DNA of 64,000 nucleotides, taken from contig JALIHJ010000027.1 in assembly GCA_022984795.1 (NCBI GenBank), positions 1 to 64,000 of the forward strand, in the 5' to 3' direction. Positions 52,775 through 61,682 of the stretch are shown here, in pieces; the first letter of the stretch is position 1; each line of letters starts with the position of its first letter. The notes below the pieces were generated by a model. That model did no database searches and was not told the DNA's origin. It saw only the letters and a list, made by a program, of their open reading frames with translations. A program made the translations under genes and the position numbers. The DNA is from Fabrea salina. Taxonomy: Eukaryota > Ciliophora > Heterotrichea > Heterotrichida > Fabreidae.

Positions 52775-53692
52775 TTAAAGAGTCGGAAGCAAGTCTAGGT
52801 TCCAGCTAGAGTCAATGTCCTTTAAAAGCTCGAACCTTCGGGAGAAAATGTTTTTGTAGCAGTTTCTTAAAGTATTTTCCGTTTTATTAGAGGCACGGCT
52901 TATTTCAGGAAGTTTTATGTCGAGTTGGGCAACGCAACTGACCATGTAGACAGAAACTCCGGCGACGGTCATGGGGTTCTTCCCAGTAAGCATGCCTTTC
53001 TCTATGGCACGAGAAGCAATGATTTTGGCGCCTCGCTGGCACTTAGGATTGAACTTGAGCCTCACAGAAAGCTGCTGGGCGTATTCTTCGGCAGGGTTGC
53101 AGCCCCTGCTGGGAGTGACCTTCTTGATCATGCTGATGCAGCGCAGAGTGTCGGTGTGGTCGGCTTGGGTCACGTTGATAATGTCTTTGATAGTTCTGGA
53201 GCTGTAGGAGGCGCGTGCTGCTAGAAATATGCACGCCGAAACTACGGCGTTGTGCTGTCTGCCTTTGAGTGCTCGTTGTTCGCTGATAGTTTTGAAGAGT
53301 TTCATGGCTTCTTCCTCGACATTGCGATTGAGCGTTAAGACATTGCAGTATTCCTCGAAGCTTCTAAGAGCTTTTTGGAGAGTTTTGTCAAGACCACTTT
53401 GGGCAGACCTTTGGCCGTACCTAGCGAGCATAGAGTCCTTTGTCCCATCTGAGGAAATGAAGGTGCACAGTCCTTGGTCTGCCAACATAGTGATGTTAGC
53501 ACTTCCTGCTCTTTTCGTTTCATCCCCCCCTCTTGCACTGTTTTCTTTCGAGAAATTGCGCCATTCAGAGGACTCATCTATTATACGGCTTTCCTGAACC
53601 CTCCCGCATGTTCCGCAGGTGACATTTCCTTCTCTGTAGTCTATTAGGAAGGAGTCTACTGCCCTGCAATCTATACAATGACGCCCTGACAT
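52775..53692 (-). CDS. GTF2B: Transcription factor IIB
   Basis: 305 residues, the usual length of TFIIB, which bridges TBP on the promoter and RNA polymerase II. The N-terminal zinc ribbon CIDC..CGTC at about 6-30 and the B-reader/linker with DESSEWRNFSKEN are present. Two cyclin folds follow: about 105-195 (LQKALRSFEEYCNVLTL, HNAVVSACIFLAARA) and about 205-295 (AEEYAQQLSVRLKF, TVAGVSVYMVSC). A TFIIB from so compact a genome could show how start sites are chosen. TAA stop. Confidence 0.95.
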   Translation of the reverse strand: MSGRHCIDCRAVDSFLIDYREGNVTCGTCGRVQESRIIDESSEWRNFSKENSARGGDETKRAGSANITMLADQGLCTFISSDGTKDSMLARYGQRSAQSGLDKTLQKALRSFEEYCNVLTLNRNVEEEAMKLFKTISEQRALKGRQHNAVVSACIFLAARASYSSRTIKDIINVTQADHTDTLRCISMIKKVTPSRGCNPAEEYAQQLSVRLKFNPKCQRGAKIIASRAIEKGMLTGKNPMTVAGVSVYMVSCVAQLDIKLPEISRASNKTENTLRNCYKNIFSRRFELLKDIDSSWNLDLLPTL

Positions 53693-53846
53693 TATTATTA
53701 TATCGCCCCTGAAAGCTTTAGAATATAGGTTTAAATCTTTTTCTATTCATAATAAGTATGGACACTTATTTCTGCTCTTGGCAGTTAGGCCTGCGTAATT
53801 ACTGAGTCAGTTTTCATTTTTAAAGCAGAAGCAGCTTCTCGGATAA

Positions 53847-54203
53847 ATGGAACCCCAAACAGTCAGAAAGTCCATTGCAATATGGGTGCTGCTGGGTTCG
53901 CTTGTGTTTTTAAGTGTGTGCATTTATGGAGCTTCTAGAGACTCTCAGTACTGGGAACCCTTAGCTCCCAAAGTTGAGCCCGACCCAGTGCTTGCCTCTA
54001 CTGAGGAACTCATAGAGCACGTAAAGCAGCTGCACAGGATCCACTCTTACCTGTACAAAAACGCAGTGTTGTCCTCTTCCAGTGTTAAAAACACCACAGA
54101 GTTCCTCCAAAACCAAAACAACTACAAAGAACTTGAAAAAGACACTTCTCAAAAGCTTTTTTCGATTGACAACAACTTTGCCAGGCTTAAATTAAATTCC
54201 TAG
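53847..54203 (+). CDS. Small single-pass membrane protein
   Basis: 118 residues, not recognised. One hydrophobic segment at about 10-30 (IAIWVLLGSLVFLSVCIYGA) follows a basic start, so it is a signal anchor with the C-terminal 85 residues probably on the far side of the membrane. One N-glycosylation sequon (NTT) fits that. The rest is helical. The 154 bp upstream hold no other gene. Its TAG overlaps the coding end of the convergent DHHC gene by 12 bp. Confidence 0.7.
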   Translation: MEPQTVRKSIAIWVLLGSLVFLSVCIYGASRDSQYWEPLAPKVEPDPVLASTEELIEHVKQLHRIHSYLYKNAVLSSSSVKNTTEFLQNQNNYKELEKDTSQKLFSIDNNFARLKLNS

Positions 54204-55046
54204 TTTAACTTTAAAGTAATAATAAGTAGCCGAAAAACTAATAACTGCAAACACTCCTACAATCAAAAGGTTCTTCCAAAAAGACTCTTCTTGTTGGGGT
54301 TTTTCGAACTTAAAGAGTTTCTCAGTAAAGTCCAGAGCAGGTGGGTCTGAAAAAGGATTTAGCCAGTTCAGAGGGTTTTCTCCCATTACTTTTTTCACTC
54401 TTCTGAGCAAACTCAGTTCTTCGCCCCTCCTAAGATTAACTCTGTCAATTTGCGAAGAGTCATAAACTATAGTTTCAAGTTGGTCGCTTATCATAACCAT
54501 TGTGAACAAAAGAAACACCACCGCTACAGTCCCTGTAACAGTCCTGAATATCAAAGTCCAAAACCCAAACCTAGTTTTCCCAAAGTAGCTGTAAGCCCCA
54601 TGTCCCAGAACTCCTAAAGTAACTACACACAGCAACTCTACGTAGAGCAAAAACAAGGTAAAGTGCTTCTGGTTGCCCCCTCCTACACAGTTGTTTATCC
54701 AGGGACAGTGGTGGTCCATCTTGTGTATGCACCTGCGGCACCTTCGGCAGTGATGACTTTTGTCAGGCTTCCACTGGTTGCAAGTATTGCAAAACCGCAT
54801 CATGTACAAAGGGACTTGGTCTGGCACTGGGAGTTCAGGAGTGTAGCCAGGATCTTTAGTGAGGGCTTTTAAGTGCGAAACCAAAGCTAACACAAACAAA
54901 GAGTTGTAAACCACCACCAAACACACTCCGAAGTTGCTTCCAGAGTACCAGTTAGGAACTAAGTCTAAGTTAATTAGTGAAACACCCATACCCATAAAAA
55001 CCCACGTTGAAACCGCAATAGCTTTTTCCAGCAAATGTCCCGGCAT
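54192..55046 (-). CDS. DHHC-type protein S-acyltransferase
   Basis: 284 residues. The DHHC cysteine-rich domain is complete at about 85-145: CNTCNQWKPDKSHHCRRCRRCIHKMDHHCPWINNCVGGGNQ, which places DHHC and the zinc ligands. Four membrane segments surround it (about 10-30, 40-62, 145-165 and 180-205), and the TTxE-like motif after the fourth is replaced by LNPF. A fifth hydrophobic stretch ends the protein. It palmitoylates Cys residues, plausibly on acylated proteins such as the CDPK and kelch proteins found here. TAA stop. Confidence 0.94.
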   Translation of the reverse strand: MPGHLLEKAIAVSTWVFMGMGVSLINLDLVPNWYSGSNFGVCLVVVYNSLFVLALVSHLKALTKDPGYTPELPVPDQVPLYMMRFCNTCNQWKPDKSHHCRRCRRCIHKMDHHCPWINNCVGGGNQKHFTLFLLYVELLCVVTLGVLGHGAYSYFGKTRFGFWTLIFRTVTGTVAVVFLLFTMVMISDQLETIVYDSSQIDRVNLRRGEELSLLRRVKKVMGENPLNWLNPFSDPPALDFTEKLFKFEKPQQEESFWKNLLIVGVFAVISFSATYYYFKVKLGI

Positions 55047-55119
55047 TTATACTATAACTGATTCAAAGCTCCCTAACATCTGCACTCTAAATATATAATT
55101 ATTACTCAATTGTACAAAG

Positions 55120-55986
55120 ATGCTAGAAAATGACCCAAATAAATCCCAGTATAAAGGACTCTCGAAAGAATTCATTAAAGAAATATCCTCCAGAGTCAGC
55201 AAACTCCAAGAACTCACCAAAGCCAGCGGCATGGAACTTCCCCCCGAACTCATTTCAACAGTCAACGAACTATCCGAGAACTCTACAGGACGCTACAGCC
55301 AAAGTGTACTTTCTTATGAGTCTTCTTACGTCTCAGAAAACTCACCTTCTAAGTTCGAAGCAGCTATGGGAGTTCCACCTCCCAGTGACCTCCACAAAAG
55401 CGACTCTGAAATCTCTATTTCGAGCGAAGACTCTCTCAAGAGTCCACAAGACTACCAGAAGATCACTTCTAAGCTCAACTCCAAAACCAAGAAGCTACAG
55501 AAACGCATAAAAACCCAAGTAAGGGCCTTTAAAAAAGCCAACTCTTCGCAACTCGAGAGTTGTATGAGAGCGCGCAGCGAGATGTACTGCTACCAAGGCG
55601 AACTCCAAGAGATGAAGAAGTCAGTTATGGACTTGCTCGACGAAACGTGCCGGACTCGCCAAGACCTAAGGAAGATGAGGGAGCAGTTTGACTCAGGCTA
55701 CGAAGAAACCCCTAGACAGGAGTACTTAGAGTTCGACATGAGTTCTATAAAGACCACTCCTAAACACGCCGGAGGCATTGCTGAGCAACTCAGAGAACTC
55801 CAACGCGAAATCACGAACATGAACCTAAAAATAGAGTCCAGTGAAAACGAAATCAAAAACAAGGAAGAAGAAAACTGTGAACTGAAGAAACTAATCAACC
55901 GAATTCAAGAAAACCTTTTGGAAGACGAAGTCGTTTTTGAAAAGCAAGAAGAATCCCATAATTGCAAAATATGCAGTATGTTCTAA
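55120..55986 (+). CDS. Coiled-coil protein with possible C-terminal prenylation signal
   Basis: 288 residues. The first 110 are Ser-rich and probably disordered, with many possible phosphosites. Coiled coils span about 115-200 (KLNSKTKKLQKRIKTQVRAFKKANSS) and about 220-270. The end reads SHNCKICSMF, so the last four residues CSMF could be a CaaX box, with Phe favouring geranylgeranylation. Not recognised otherwise. The plan (coiled coil plus lipid anchor) fits a tether or cortical scaffold. Stop overlaps the convergent gene by 4 bp. Confidence 0.75.
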   Translation: MLENDPNKSQYKGLSKEFIKEISSRVSKLQELTKASGMELPPELISTVNELSENSTGRYSQSVLSYESSYVSENSPSKFEAAMGVPPPSDLHKSDSEISISSEDSLKSPQDYQKITSKLNSKTKKLQKRIKTQVRAFKKANSSQLESCMRARSEMYCYQGELQEMKKSVMDLLDETCRTRQDLRKMREQFDSGYEETPRQEYLEFDMSSIKTTPKHAGGIAEQLRELQREITNMNLKIESSENEIKNKEEENCELKKLINRIQENLLEDEVVFEKQEESHNCKICSMF

Positions 55987-58064
55987 ACATCCTTAGATAC
56001 TTTTAGTTTGGGTGAAGTGAACTTTCCTTGGATGGAGTCCAAAAAGTCTTCAGTTTTCTTAATGGGGATGTCTTTTACCTTAAGCAGTGCTTTGTTGATT
56101 ACTTCTGAAAGCGGGTCTTTTTTCTTAGGTGCTTCGAAACTGTTGCTTCGTTCGATAAAGTTATCTGGCTTCGGTGGGGGCTTTGCTAGGTTGTTGTAGC
56201 GCTTCAGCTTAGTTTGGCGACTGTAGAACTTTTGTCTTTCGGTGTCTCTGCAAGAGATTGCTTTCGAAAGTTCTTGAGACAACTTTTCTATGAGTTTGTC
56301 AGTTGGCTTGTTTTTTAGTGACTCAGCAGTCACCATAGACCACTTCTCTTCGCTAGTTCCTAAGTCAACTCCAGTTTGAATCCAGGTTCTGCCTGACCTT
56401 TTGTTGTCTTTGGCGTAAATGGAAGCGTTTGACAGTAACTTTAGGGTGCTTTGTCCTTCAAATTCGCTTTGGGTAATGTTGCTTAAGTAGAACTTCCACA
56501 TTTCTTGTCGCATTTTGGAGATTTCTAGTAGCAAGTTGTTTATTCGCACAGCGTCTACTTCTAGTTTCTGGAGTTTGTAGGACTCAGCTGAGGTGTCACT
56601 TGGGCTTTCTTGGAAGTTAACTTGTTTAACAGCTCTTAAGGAGTAAGTGGATTTTAGAGTTTTAGACCGAGCAGGACTATGCCTGCTGGAAGGTTCAGGG
56701 GCAACTTCTATGTCACTGTTTCTGAAGGTTAGTTGGGTTTGTTCTGAAGAACTTGTTAAGGACTTTTGAGGGGCTTTTTTGAAGGTATTTTTGTGTTTTT
56801 GAGAGTAAATCTTGGAAAAGAGTCTGTAGCGCCTTAAAGAGTTAGGCAAAGATTTCAGTCCCTTAGGGTTGCCTGAAACAAGGCTGTCGACCACTTTCGT
56901 AATTAAGATCCTTTTGGCTGAGTAGGACTTCCAAGCTTTTTTGATTTTGTTTGAACTTAATTTCATCTTAGAGTACTTCAGGCGCTGGACAACTCCTCTA
57001 ACAAAAGCTTTTATTCTGGAAGCTGCTTCGTTTTGCCTAACGATTAGTTTGGCGTTGTTGATTTTGGCCACGAAACTTTCTTTGAAACAAGGAATGCTTC
57101 TGCTGGACTTGGCTTCACTGGCTAGGTAACTGGGCAGGTAGCCTAGTTTGATCATTGAAGTAATAAACAAAGGCGACCCTTTCTCGCTTGCAGTGGTAAG
57201 GAGTTGTCTTTTGGAGTAAGGTCTAGAGTTCCTTCCGTACAGTGAGTTGAGTTTTACCTTTACAGTTGTAAGTACTCTTTGGAACTGCTCTTGCCTGACT
57301 CTTAGACTTTTCCTTTTGGCTTCAGCTATGTCTAAAAGCTTCTTCCGGATTTCCGCTTCTGAGCGTTGCCTTGCAGCTTTGAAAGAAGCACAAGAGTCCT
57401 CAGACTTAATTTTCATCCCTGCTGTGTAACTCTGGACTTCTTCGTAAAGCGCCCTTGACTTGTCCCAACTAACTAGCAGCAAAAAAGCTTTAACTGTTTT
57501 TTCAGGGTTCAGGTTGGTTTCTGATAACTTTTGTTTGAAGGTAGTTAACAAGTCTTTTTGGTCTGGGTCTTTTGGGGTGGTTCTTTCTTGGGACATTTGG
57601 CTAGCTTCTTTTAGGTCCTTGACTCGGTGTCTGATTGTGGTGTAGAGTTTTTCAGGGCTGTTGAGTACCATGGACTTGAGTTTCTCTGACAGGTAGTTTT
57701 GCTTGGCTCTGCTGAGTTGGTTTTCTCTTTTGTCTATTATAAAGTCTATTAGTTGGGACTTTTTGTTTTCTTGAGGTTTCTTAGTCGACAAAGCTTTGGG
57801 CTCTTCAGGCTTCTTGGGTTTTTTAGGCTTTTTGGGCTTTCTGGCTGTTTTGGGTCTTACTGGGATCTGGTCTATTTCACAGAGTTTTTCTAAGTATAAA
57901 TTAAGCTTTTTTGCAGAAAGGTTTTGGTGGGTTTGTTTAGGGAGTTTATTTGTGAAAGCCAAGGACCCTGGACTGTAACTATCAAGTGCAACTGGGGATT
58001 TGGTTTCACTTACTTGGGTGATAAATGTCTCTCTAGGCGTGTTTTTCTCTGAAAAGGCGTTCAT
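55983..58064 (-). CDS. Large basic protein with possible IQ motifs
   Basis: 693 residues, not recognised. Very basic throughout with long helices. Two segments resemble weak IQ motifs: AASRIKAFVRGVVQRLKYSKMK and NKIKKAWKSYSAKRILITKVV (about 355-400). The N-terminus has a Lys/Pro repeat (KKPKKPKKPKKP, about 82-96). Such proteins in ciliates are often calmodulin- or centrin-binding parts of the cortex. ATG at 58064, TAG at 55983. The upstream gene ends 6 bp before its ATG. Confidence 0.75.
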   Translation of the reverse strand: MNAFSEKNTPRETFITQVSETKSPVALDSYSPGSLAFTNKLPKQTHQNLSAKKLNLYLEKLCEIDQIPVRPKTARKPKKPKKPKKPEEPKALSTKKPQENKKSQLIDFIIDKRENQLSRAKQNYLSEKLKSMVLNSPEKLYTTIRHRVKDLKEASQMSQERTTPKDPDQKDLLTTFKQKLSETNLNPEKTVKAFLLLVSWDKSRALYEEVQSYTAGMKIKSEDSCASFKAARQRSEAEIRKKLLDIAEAKRKSLRVRQEQFQRVLTTVKVKLNSLYGRNSRPYSKRQLLTTASEKGSPLFITSMIKLGYLPSYLASEAKSSRSIPCFKESFVAKINNAKLIVRQNEAASRIKAFVRGVVQRLKYSKMKLSSNKIKKAWKSYSAKRILITKVVDSLVSGNPKGLKSLPNSLRRYRLFSKIYSQKHKNTFKKAPQKSLTSSSEQTQLTFRNSDIEVAPEPSSRHSPARSKTLKSTYSLRAVKQVNFQESPSDTSAESYKLQKLEVDAVRINNLLLEISKMRQEMWKFYLSNITQSEFEGQSTLKLLSNASIYAKDNKRSGRTWIQTGVDLGTSEEKWSMVTAESLKNKPTDKLIEKLSQELSKAISCRDTERQKFYSRQTKLKRYNNLAKPPPKPDNFIERSNSFEAPKKKDPLSEVINKALLKVKDIPIKKTEDFLDSIQGKFTSPKLKVSKDV

Positions 58065-58070
58065 ATTTAT

Positions 58071-59167
58071 TTATGCATTAAAATCTGAAGGTGGTTCAAA
58101 AGTATAGGGAGCATCCATGTCAGGCAAGGGCCTTAAAGGAGGGTCTGGTTGATAGTTAGCTTCTAGAAATAGTAGTTCCCCTGTGATTCTATAAGGCTTT
58201 TCGGGTTTGCAGAGTCTAAGTTTGATTTTACCTATTTCTAGGTCTTGTTGCTCCAAGCACTTTGCTACACAGCTAATGTGTTGGAAGGTTACTACTGCGT
58301 TGTCTAGTAAAGGACGAGAAACATTTAACTCAACTACTGCTCCAAACTTGTTTTTAAGCACTTTCAAAAGGTTTTTGGCTTAACTTTGTGTGCAGGTCCA
58401 ACTATAACTACTTGGTAGTCCCAGTAAAGCAGTTCTACAGGAGTTCTATCTAAGCAAGGCAAAACTAAAACAGGCTTTTCTTTACTGAAACAAGGCATTC
58501 TCCGCATAAGGTACCTTACATCCCCAGAGTTCCAAAACTCCAGTCTCATGATAGCAGTTTGGTAGGGGTTAGTTAGGATCTTCTTGGGCAAAGAGCATGC
58601 ATGGAAACTAAGTTGTTCACATAGAGAATCTTGAGTCATTTTTCCGGGAACAGAAACTAAGTAACAAAGACACTCAGGGTGGTAGTCCACCATGTCTCTT
58701 CCTTTGAAAAACAGTCCTTGTAATTTGCTAGTTTGCTTAACTAAGTTGTTGTAGAGGTCACTTCCTTCGTTGCCTGGAAAGGTATGGAACTCCCCCAGTC
58801 CTTTTACCGTTATAGTGCCTTTCGAAAGCACTTCTTTTACCTGGTCTTGTAGACTTAGTTTGACTCCGTACAGAACAGGTGAATCTTGGATTTCCCAGTC
58901 GTCCTCAAGCACTCCTTCAGGCTGCACTACGTAAATAGTTTCTAAGTCAGGAAGAGACCCTAGGAGTTTCTGTGCTACTTCTTTGGCAAAGTAGAGAAAA
59001 AACCCAGTCACTTCAATGAAAAAGTGCACTTTAGGTATGTTTTGGTAGGACACCACTACTATGGGGGTCATACTCAAAGGTTCTGACTCTGTAAGGTTAG
59101 TTGGGGGGTCGTCTGAGTAAAAGGAAGAAATCCTTTTGGTTTCTTGAAAAGAGACCTTTTTAATCAT
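58071..59167 (-). CDS. Uncharacterised protein, frame change at an A-run
   Basis: Frame 1 starts with ATG at 59167 and ends in TGA at 58364. The continuing frame (58367-58071) has no ATG of its own. Adding one A to the AAAAA run (58372-58376 as T on the plus strand) joins them as HKVKPKNLLKVLKNKFGAVVELNV, giving about 365 residues. The protein looks alpha/beta: VVVSYQNIPKVHFFIEVTG and CLCYLVSVPGKMTQDSL among others, ending in a Pro-rich tail. No family recognised. A candidate GT-AG 15-mer (GTGCTTAAAAACAAG) lies after the stop and does not rescue the frame. TAA at the end. Confidence 0.55.
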
Positions 59168-59184
59168 TATAGCCCCCAGTTAGA

Positions 59185-60636
59185 TTAAACCTTAGTTAAA
59201 ATCAAGTCTTCAAATTCCTTTAAGTCTATTTCTTTATCGCCGTTTTGGTCAACTTGGTCAATTATTTCTTCCCACACAAAATCCTCGGCGTGGTTTCCTG
59301 CACATAGCATTTGTTTAAGCTCCTTCGCTGAAATCCTTCCATTGGAGTCTTTGTCAAATGCTTCAAATGCTAATTTAAGGTTTTTTCTGTTGATGAGTAC
59401 TTCTTGGTCAGTGGCAGCTTTTAAGAACTCAGTGTACTCCAAATACCCGTTCTTGTCAGTGTCAACATGACTCATTATTCTTTCAACTTGTTCTTTGGCT
59501 TCTTCTTCGCCAAAAGCTTTTGAGTAGCCCATGACTAGTTCTTCTCTGCTGAGTTTTCCGTCTCTGTTTTGGTCTAGTTCAAGGAACACTTTCCTCACTT
59601 CTTTCAGTTCCAGCCTAGTAAGTAACTGGCTTGCTATAAACGTCTTCACAGCTTCTCTGAGTTTGTTGCTTGATGAGTAAGACTTTAGGTTGCTAAAAGC
59701 TGTTTCGTAAGAGTTCTCATCTGAGTTTTCTTTTTCAATTAAACTAAACCAACTGTGGTTCAGAGCTTCGCAAGCAGACGGTCTGAGTTTCTCTTTAACT
59801 AGTAAACACTTAACTAAGTCTTTAGCTTGCTCAGAAACATCATTCCAAGTCTCTTTTTCAAAGTTGTAGTTGCCTTTCTTTATGTTGTTAATGATCTCTT
59901 TGTCCGTTTTGCCAGTAAAAGGAGGCGACCCACACAAAAGCACATACAGTACCACTCCTGCACTCCAGACGTCACACTTCTCTGTATAAGAACCAGTGAC
60001 CACTTCAGGAGCTACGTAGTAAGCAGTCCCCAGGGCACCTTTTACTTTCTGGTTGCTTTGGAAGGCTTTGGCAGCTCCGAAGTCTATGAGTTTAATCTCA
60101 GTTTTTTGTTCAGAACTTTCAATAAGTATGTTTTCAGGCTTGAGGTCCCTGTGCATGACTCCTTGAGTGTGAAGATAAGCTATACAAGACAAGAGCTGTT
60201 TCATAACTGCTGCAACTTCAGCTTCAGTAAGAGTTTTGTCTTTAATGATTTTGAAAAAAAGTTCTCCTCCCCCGCAGTGCTCCATAACTATGTAAAACAT
60301 GTCTGAGTCTTCAAAGAACTCGTACAGACGGATTATGTTGGGGTGGTCTAGTTTCTTGAGCACCTGTATTTCGTTGTTGATGTGGTTCTTTTCCGACTCA
60401 CTCAAAGACCGGTCTTTCCTGAACATCTTAACTGCTCTTTGCGACCCCGTTGCTCTGTGAGTGCAGCAACAAACGTCCCCGTAAGCACCTGAGCCTAACC
60501 TTCTGCCTAATTTATAAACCTGCCTGAAGCTTAAAGTGTTCATTTGAACAAAAGTGCTGGGGTGGATCACCAATTCATTAGAGGACTTTATAATAACCGG
60601 AGTTCTAGATTTCTTTTTGCCGTTCACACAACCCAT
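59185..60636 (-). CDS. Calcium-dependent protein kinase (CDPK)
   Basis: 483 residues with the full CDPK plan. MGCVNGKKK suits N-myristoylation and palmitoylation, hence membrane attachment. Kinase domain at about 40-300: LGSGAYGDVCCC, AVKMF, HRDLKPENILI (about 160) and DFGAAKAF (about 185). An autoinhibitory junction follows (about 310-340), then four EF-hands: DQNRDGKLSREEL, DTDKNGYLEYTEF, DKDSNGRISAKEL and DQNGDKEIDLKEF (about 350-480). All four have intact ligands. CDPKs link calcium to motility and contraction in ciliates, alveolates and plants. Follows the coiled-coil gene by 49 bp. Confidence 0.96.
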   Translation of the reverse strand: MGCVNGKKKSRTPVIIKSSNELVIHPSTFVQMNTLSFRQVYKLGRRLGSGAYGDVCCCTHRATGSQRAVKMFRKDRSLSESEKNHINNEIQVLKKLDHPNIIRLYEFFEDSDMFYIVMEHCGGGELFFKIIKDKTLTEAEVAAVMKQLLSCIAYLHTQGVMHRDLKPENILIESSEQKTEIKLIDFGAAKAFQSNQKVKGALGTAYYVAPEVVTGSYTEKCDVWSAGVVLYVLLCGSPPFTGKTDKEIINNIKKGNYNFEKETWNDVSEQAKDLVKCLLVKEKLRPSACEALNHSWFSLIEKENSDENSYETAFSNLKSYSSSNKLREAVKTFIASQLLTRLELKEVRKVFLELDQNRDGKLSREELVMGYSKAFGEEEAKEQVERIMSHVDTDKNGYLEYTEFLKAATDQEVLINRKNLKLAFEAFDKDSNGRISAKELKQMLCAGNHAEDFVWEEIIDQVDQNGDKEIDLKEFEDLILTKV

Positions 60637-60685
60637 TTATTTGATTTTAAAGTATATTTAGTTCTTAACACTGAAAGTTACTGAT

Positions 60686-61657
60686 TTAGGTATTGAATTC
60701 CCTCAACATGTTTTTAAAAACATTTTTGGCAGTTTGAGACTCAGCAAGTAGCCTTCTGGGGCAGTCTTCTATCATGGTTTTGTAGTCGATTAAGTAAGAC
60801 CTGATGATTTTGAGTTTCTGCATAGCTTCAGCAGACTTCAAGTTAACATCTTCTTTTTTCTCCTGTGCAAGAGGTTTGAAGTTTTTAGAGTGGTTGATTT
60901 TAGGACCTTCTAAGCACTTCCGGTAAAGGTTGTCAATAGCCATCATGATGTGGCCTATTTCTACGTTTTTTTCAGTGGCAGCTAAGTTGCTTTGTTCTAC
61001 TTGTTTAGAGAGTTCTTGGCGTTTGGAGTCGATTTCTTCGTGTTCTTTGCTTAGTTGGGCTATTTCGATGTTGAGTTGCAGTACTTCTTCTTTTTTCTTT
61101 TTTTCAACTTTGTCACTTTGACTCCTGATGCGTTGGTTTTCTTCTTCGAGTTCTTTTTGTTGGTTTTTGAGTTGTTTGTTGGCACTGGTGAGTTTGGAGT
61201 AGAGTCCTAAAATGTCGCTGATGTCAGAGAACTCTTCGGGGTTCTTAGCTCTGACGCTTTCAAGGAACTCTTCGTACTTCTTCATAGAAAAAGACTTTTC
61301 TTCGAGTTCTTGGGCTTTGCTTTTGTACTCGTAGAGTTTTTCTTCGAGTTCTTGTTTTTTCTTCTGCCTGTTTTCAATGGCTTTTTTTTCGTCTTCAATT
61401 CTGTTTTTAGCTCTTTGTAACTTGGCGTCGTTGTCGTTGATCACTTTGGAGAACTCAAGGAACTTCTCCTGGACAGCTAAGTCACGTGCTCGCAGTTCTT
61501 CTTCTTTTTTGTTGAAGATTTCTTGTTGACGGTTTTCTTCTTCCTTTTGTTTTTCAAAGGCTTCTTGGACTTGGTACATGAGTCTTCGTTTGTCCTAAGT
61601 AAAACTCACCAGAAGCCTCGTGGCGGGCGACAGTGTGTCCATCTTCATCATCTTCAT
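60686..61657 (-). CDS. CCDC42/CFAP73 family axonemal coiled-coil protein, two exons
   Basis: 318 residues after removing a 15-nt intron (61595-61609). The spliced junction TRLLDKRRLMYQVQEAFEKQK and the following helix EEELRARDLAVQEKFLEFSKVINDNDAKLQRAKNR match the DUF4200 signature of CCDC42 and CFAP73 (LLEKRREM..VQ, KFDKFLKENDAKRARA). In Chlamydomonas the homologues form the MIA complex, which tunes inner-arm dynein I1. Coiled coil throughout. Several ATGs are possible for exon 1 (MKMMKMDT); the first is given. Divergent from the At4g15545-like gene, 25 bp away. Confidence 0.85.
61595..61609 (-). other. 15-nt intron in the CCDC42/CFAP73-like gene
   Basis: Reads GTGAGTTTTACTTAG on the minus strand, phase 0 (CTG|GAC), ending in an in-frame TAG if retained. 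Splicing restores a conserved family motif. Confidence 0.92.
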
Positions 61658-61682
61658 GTTGTACTTGTTTCCTTTCATTTAT

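Noticed and set aside
58379-58402. 24-nt GT-AG stretch as an intron in the gene with the A-run
   Set aside because: Too long for this genome, and removing it does not join the two frames.
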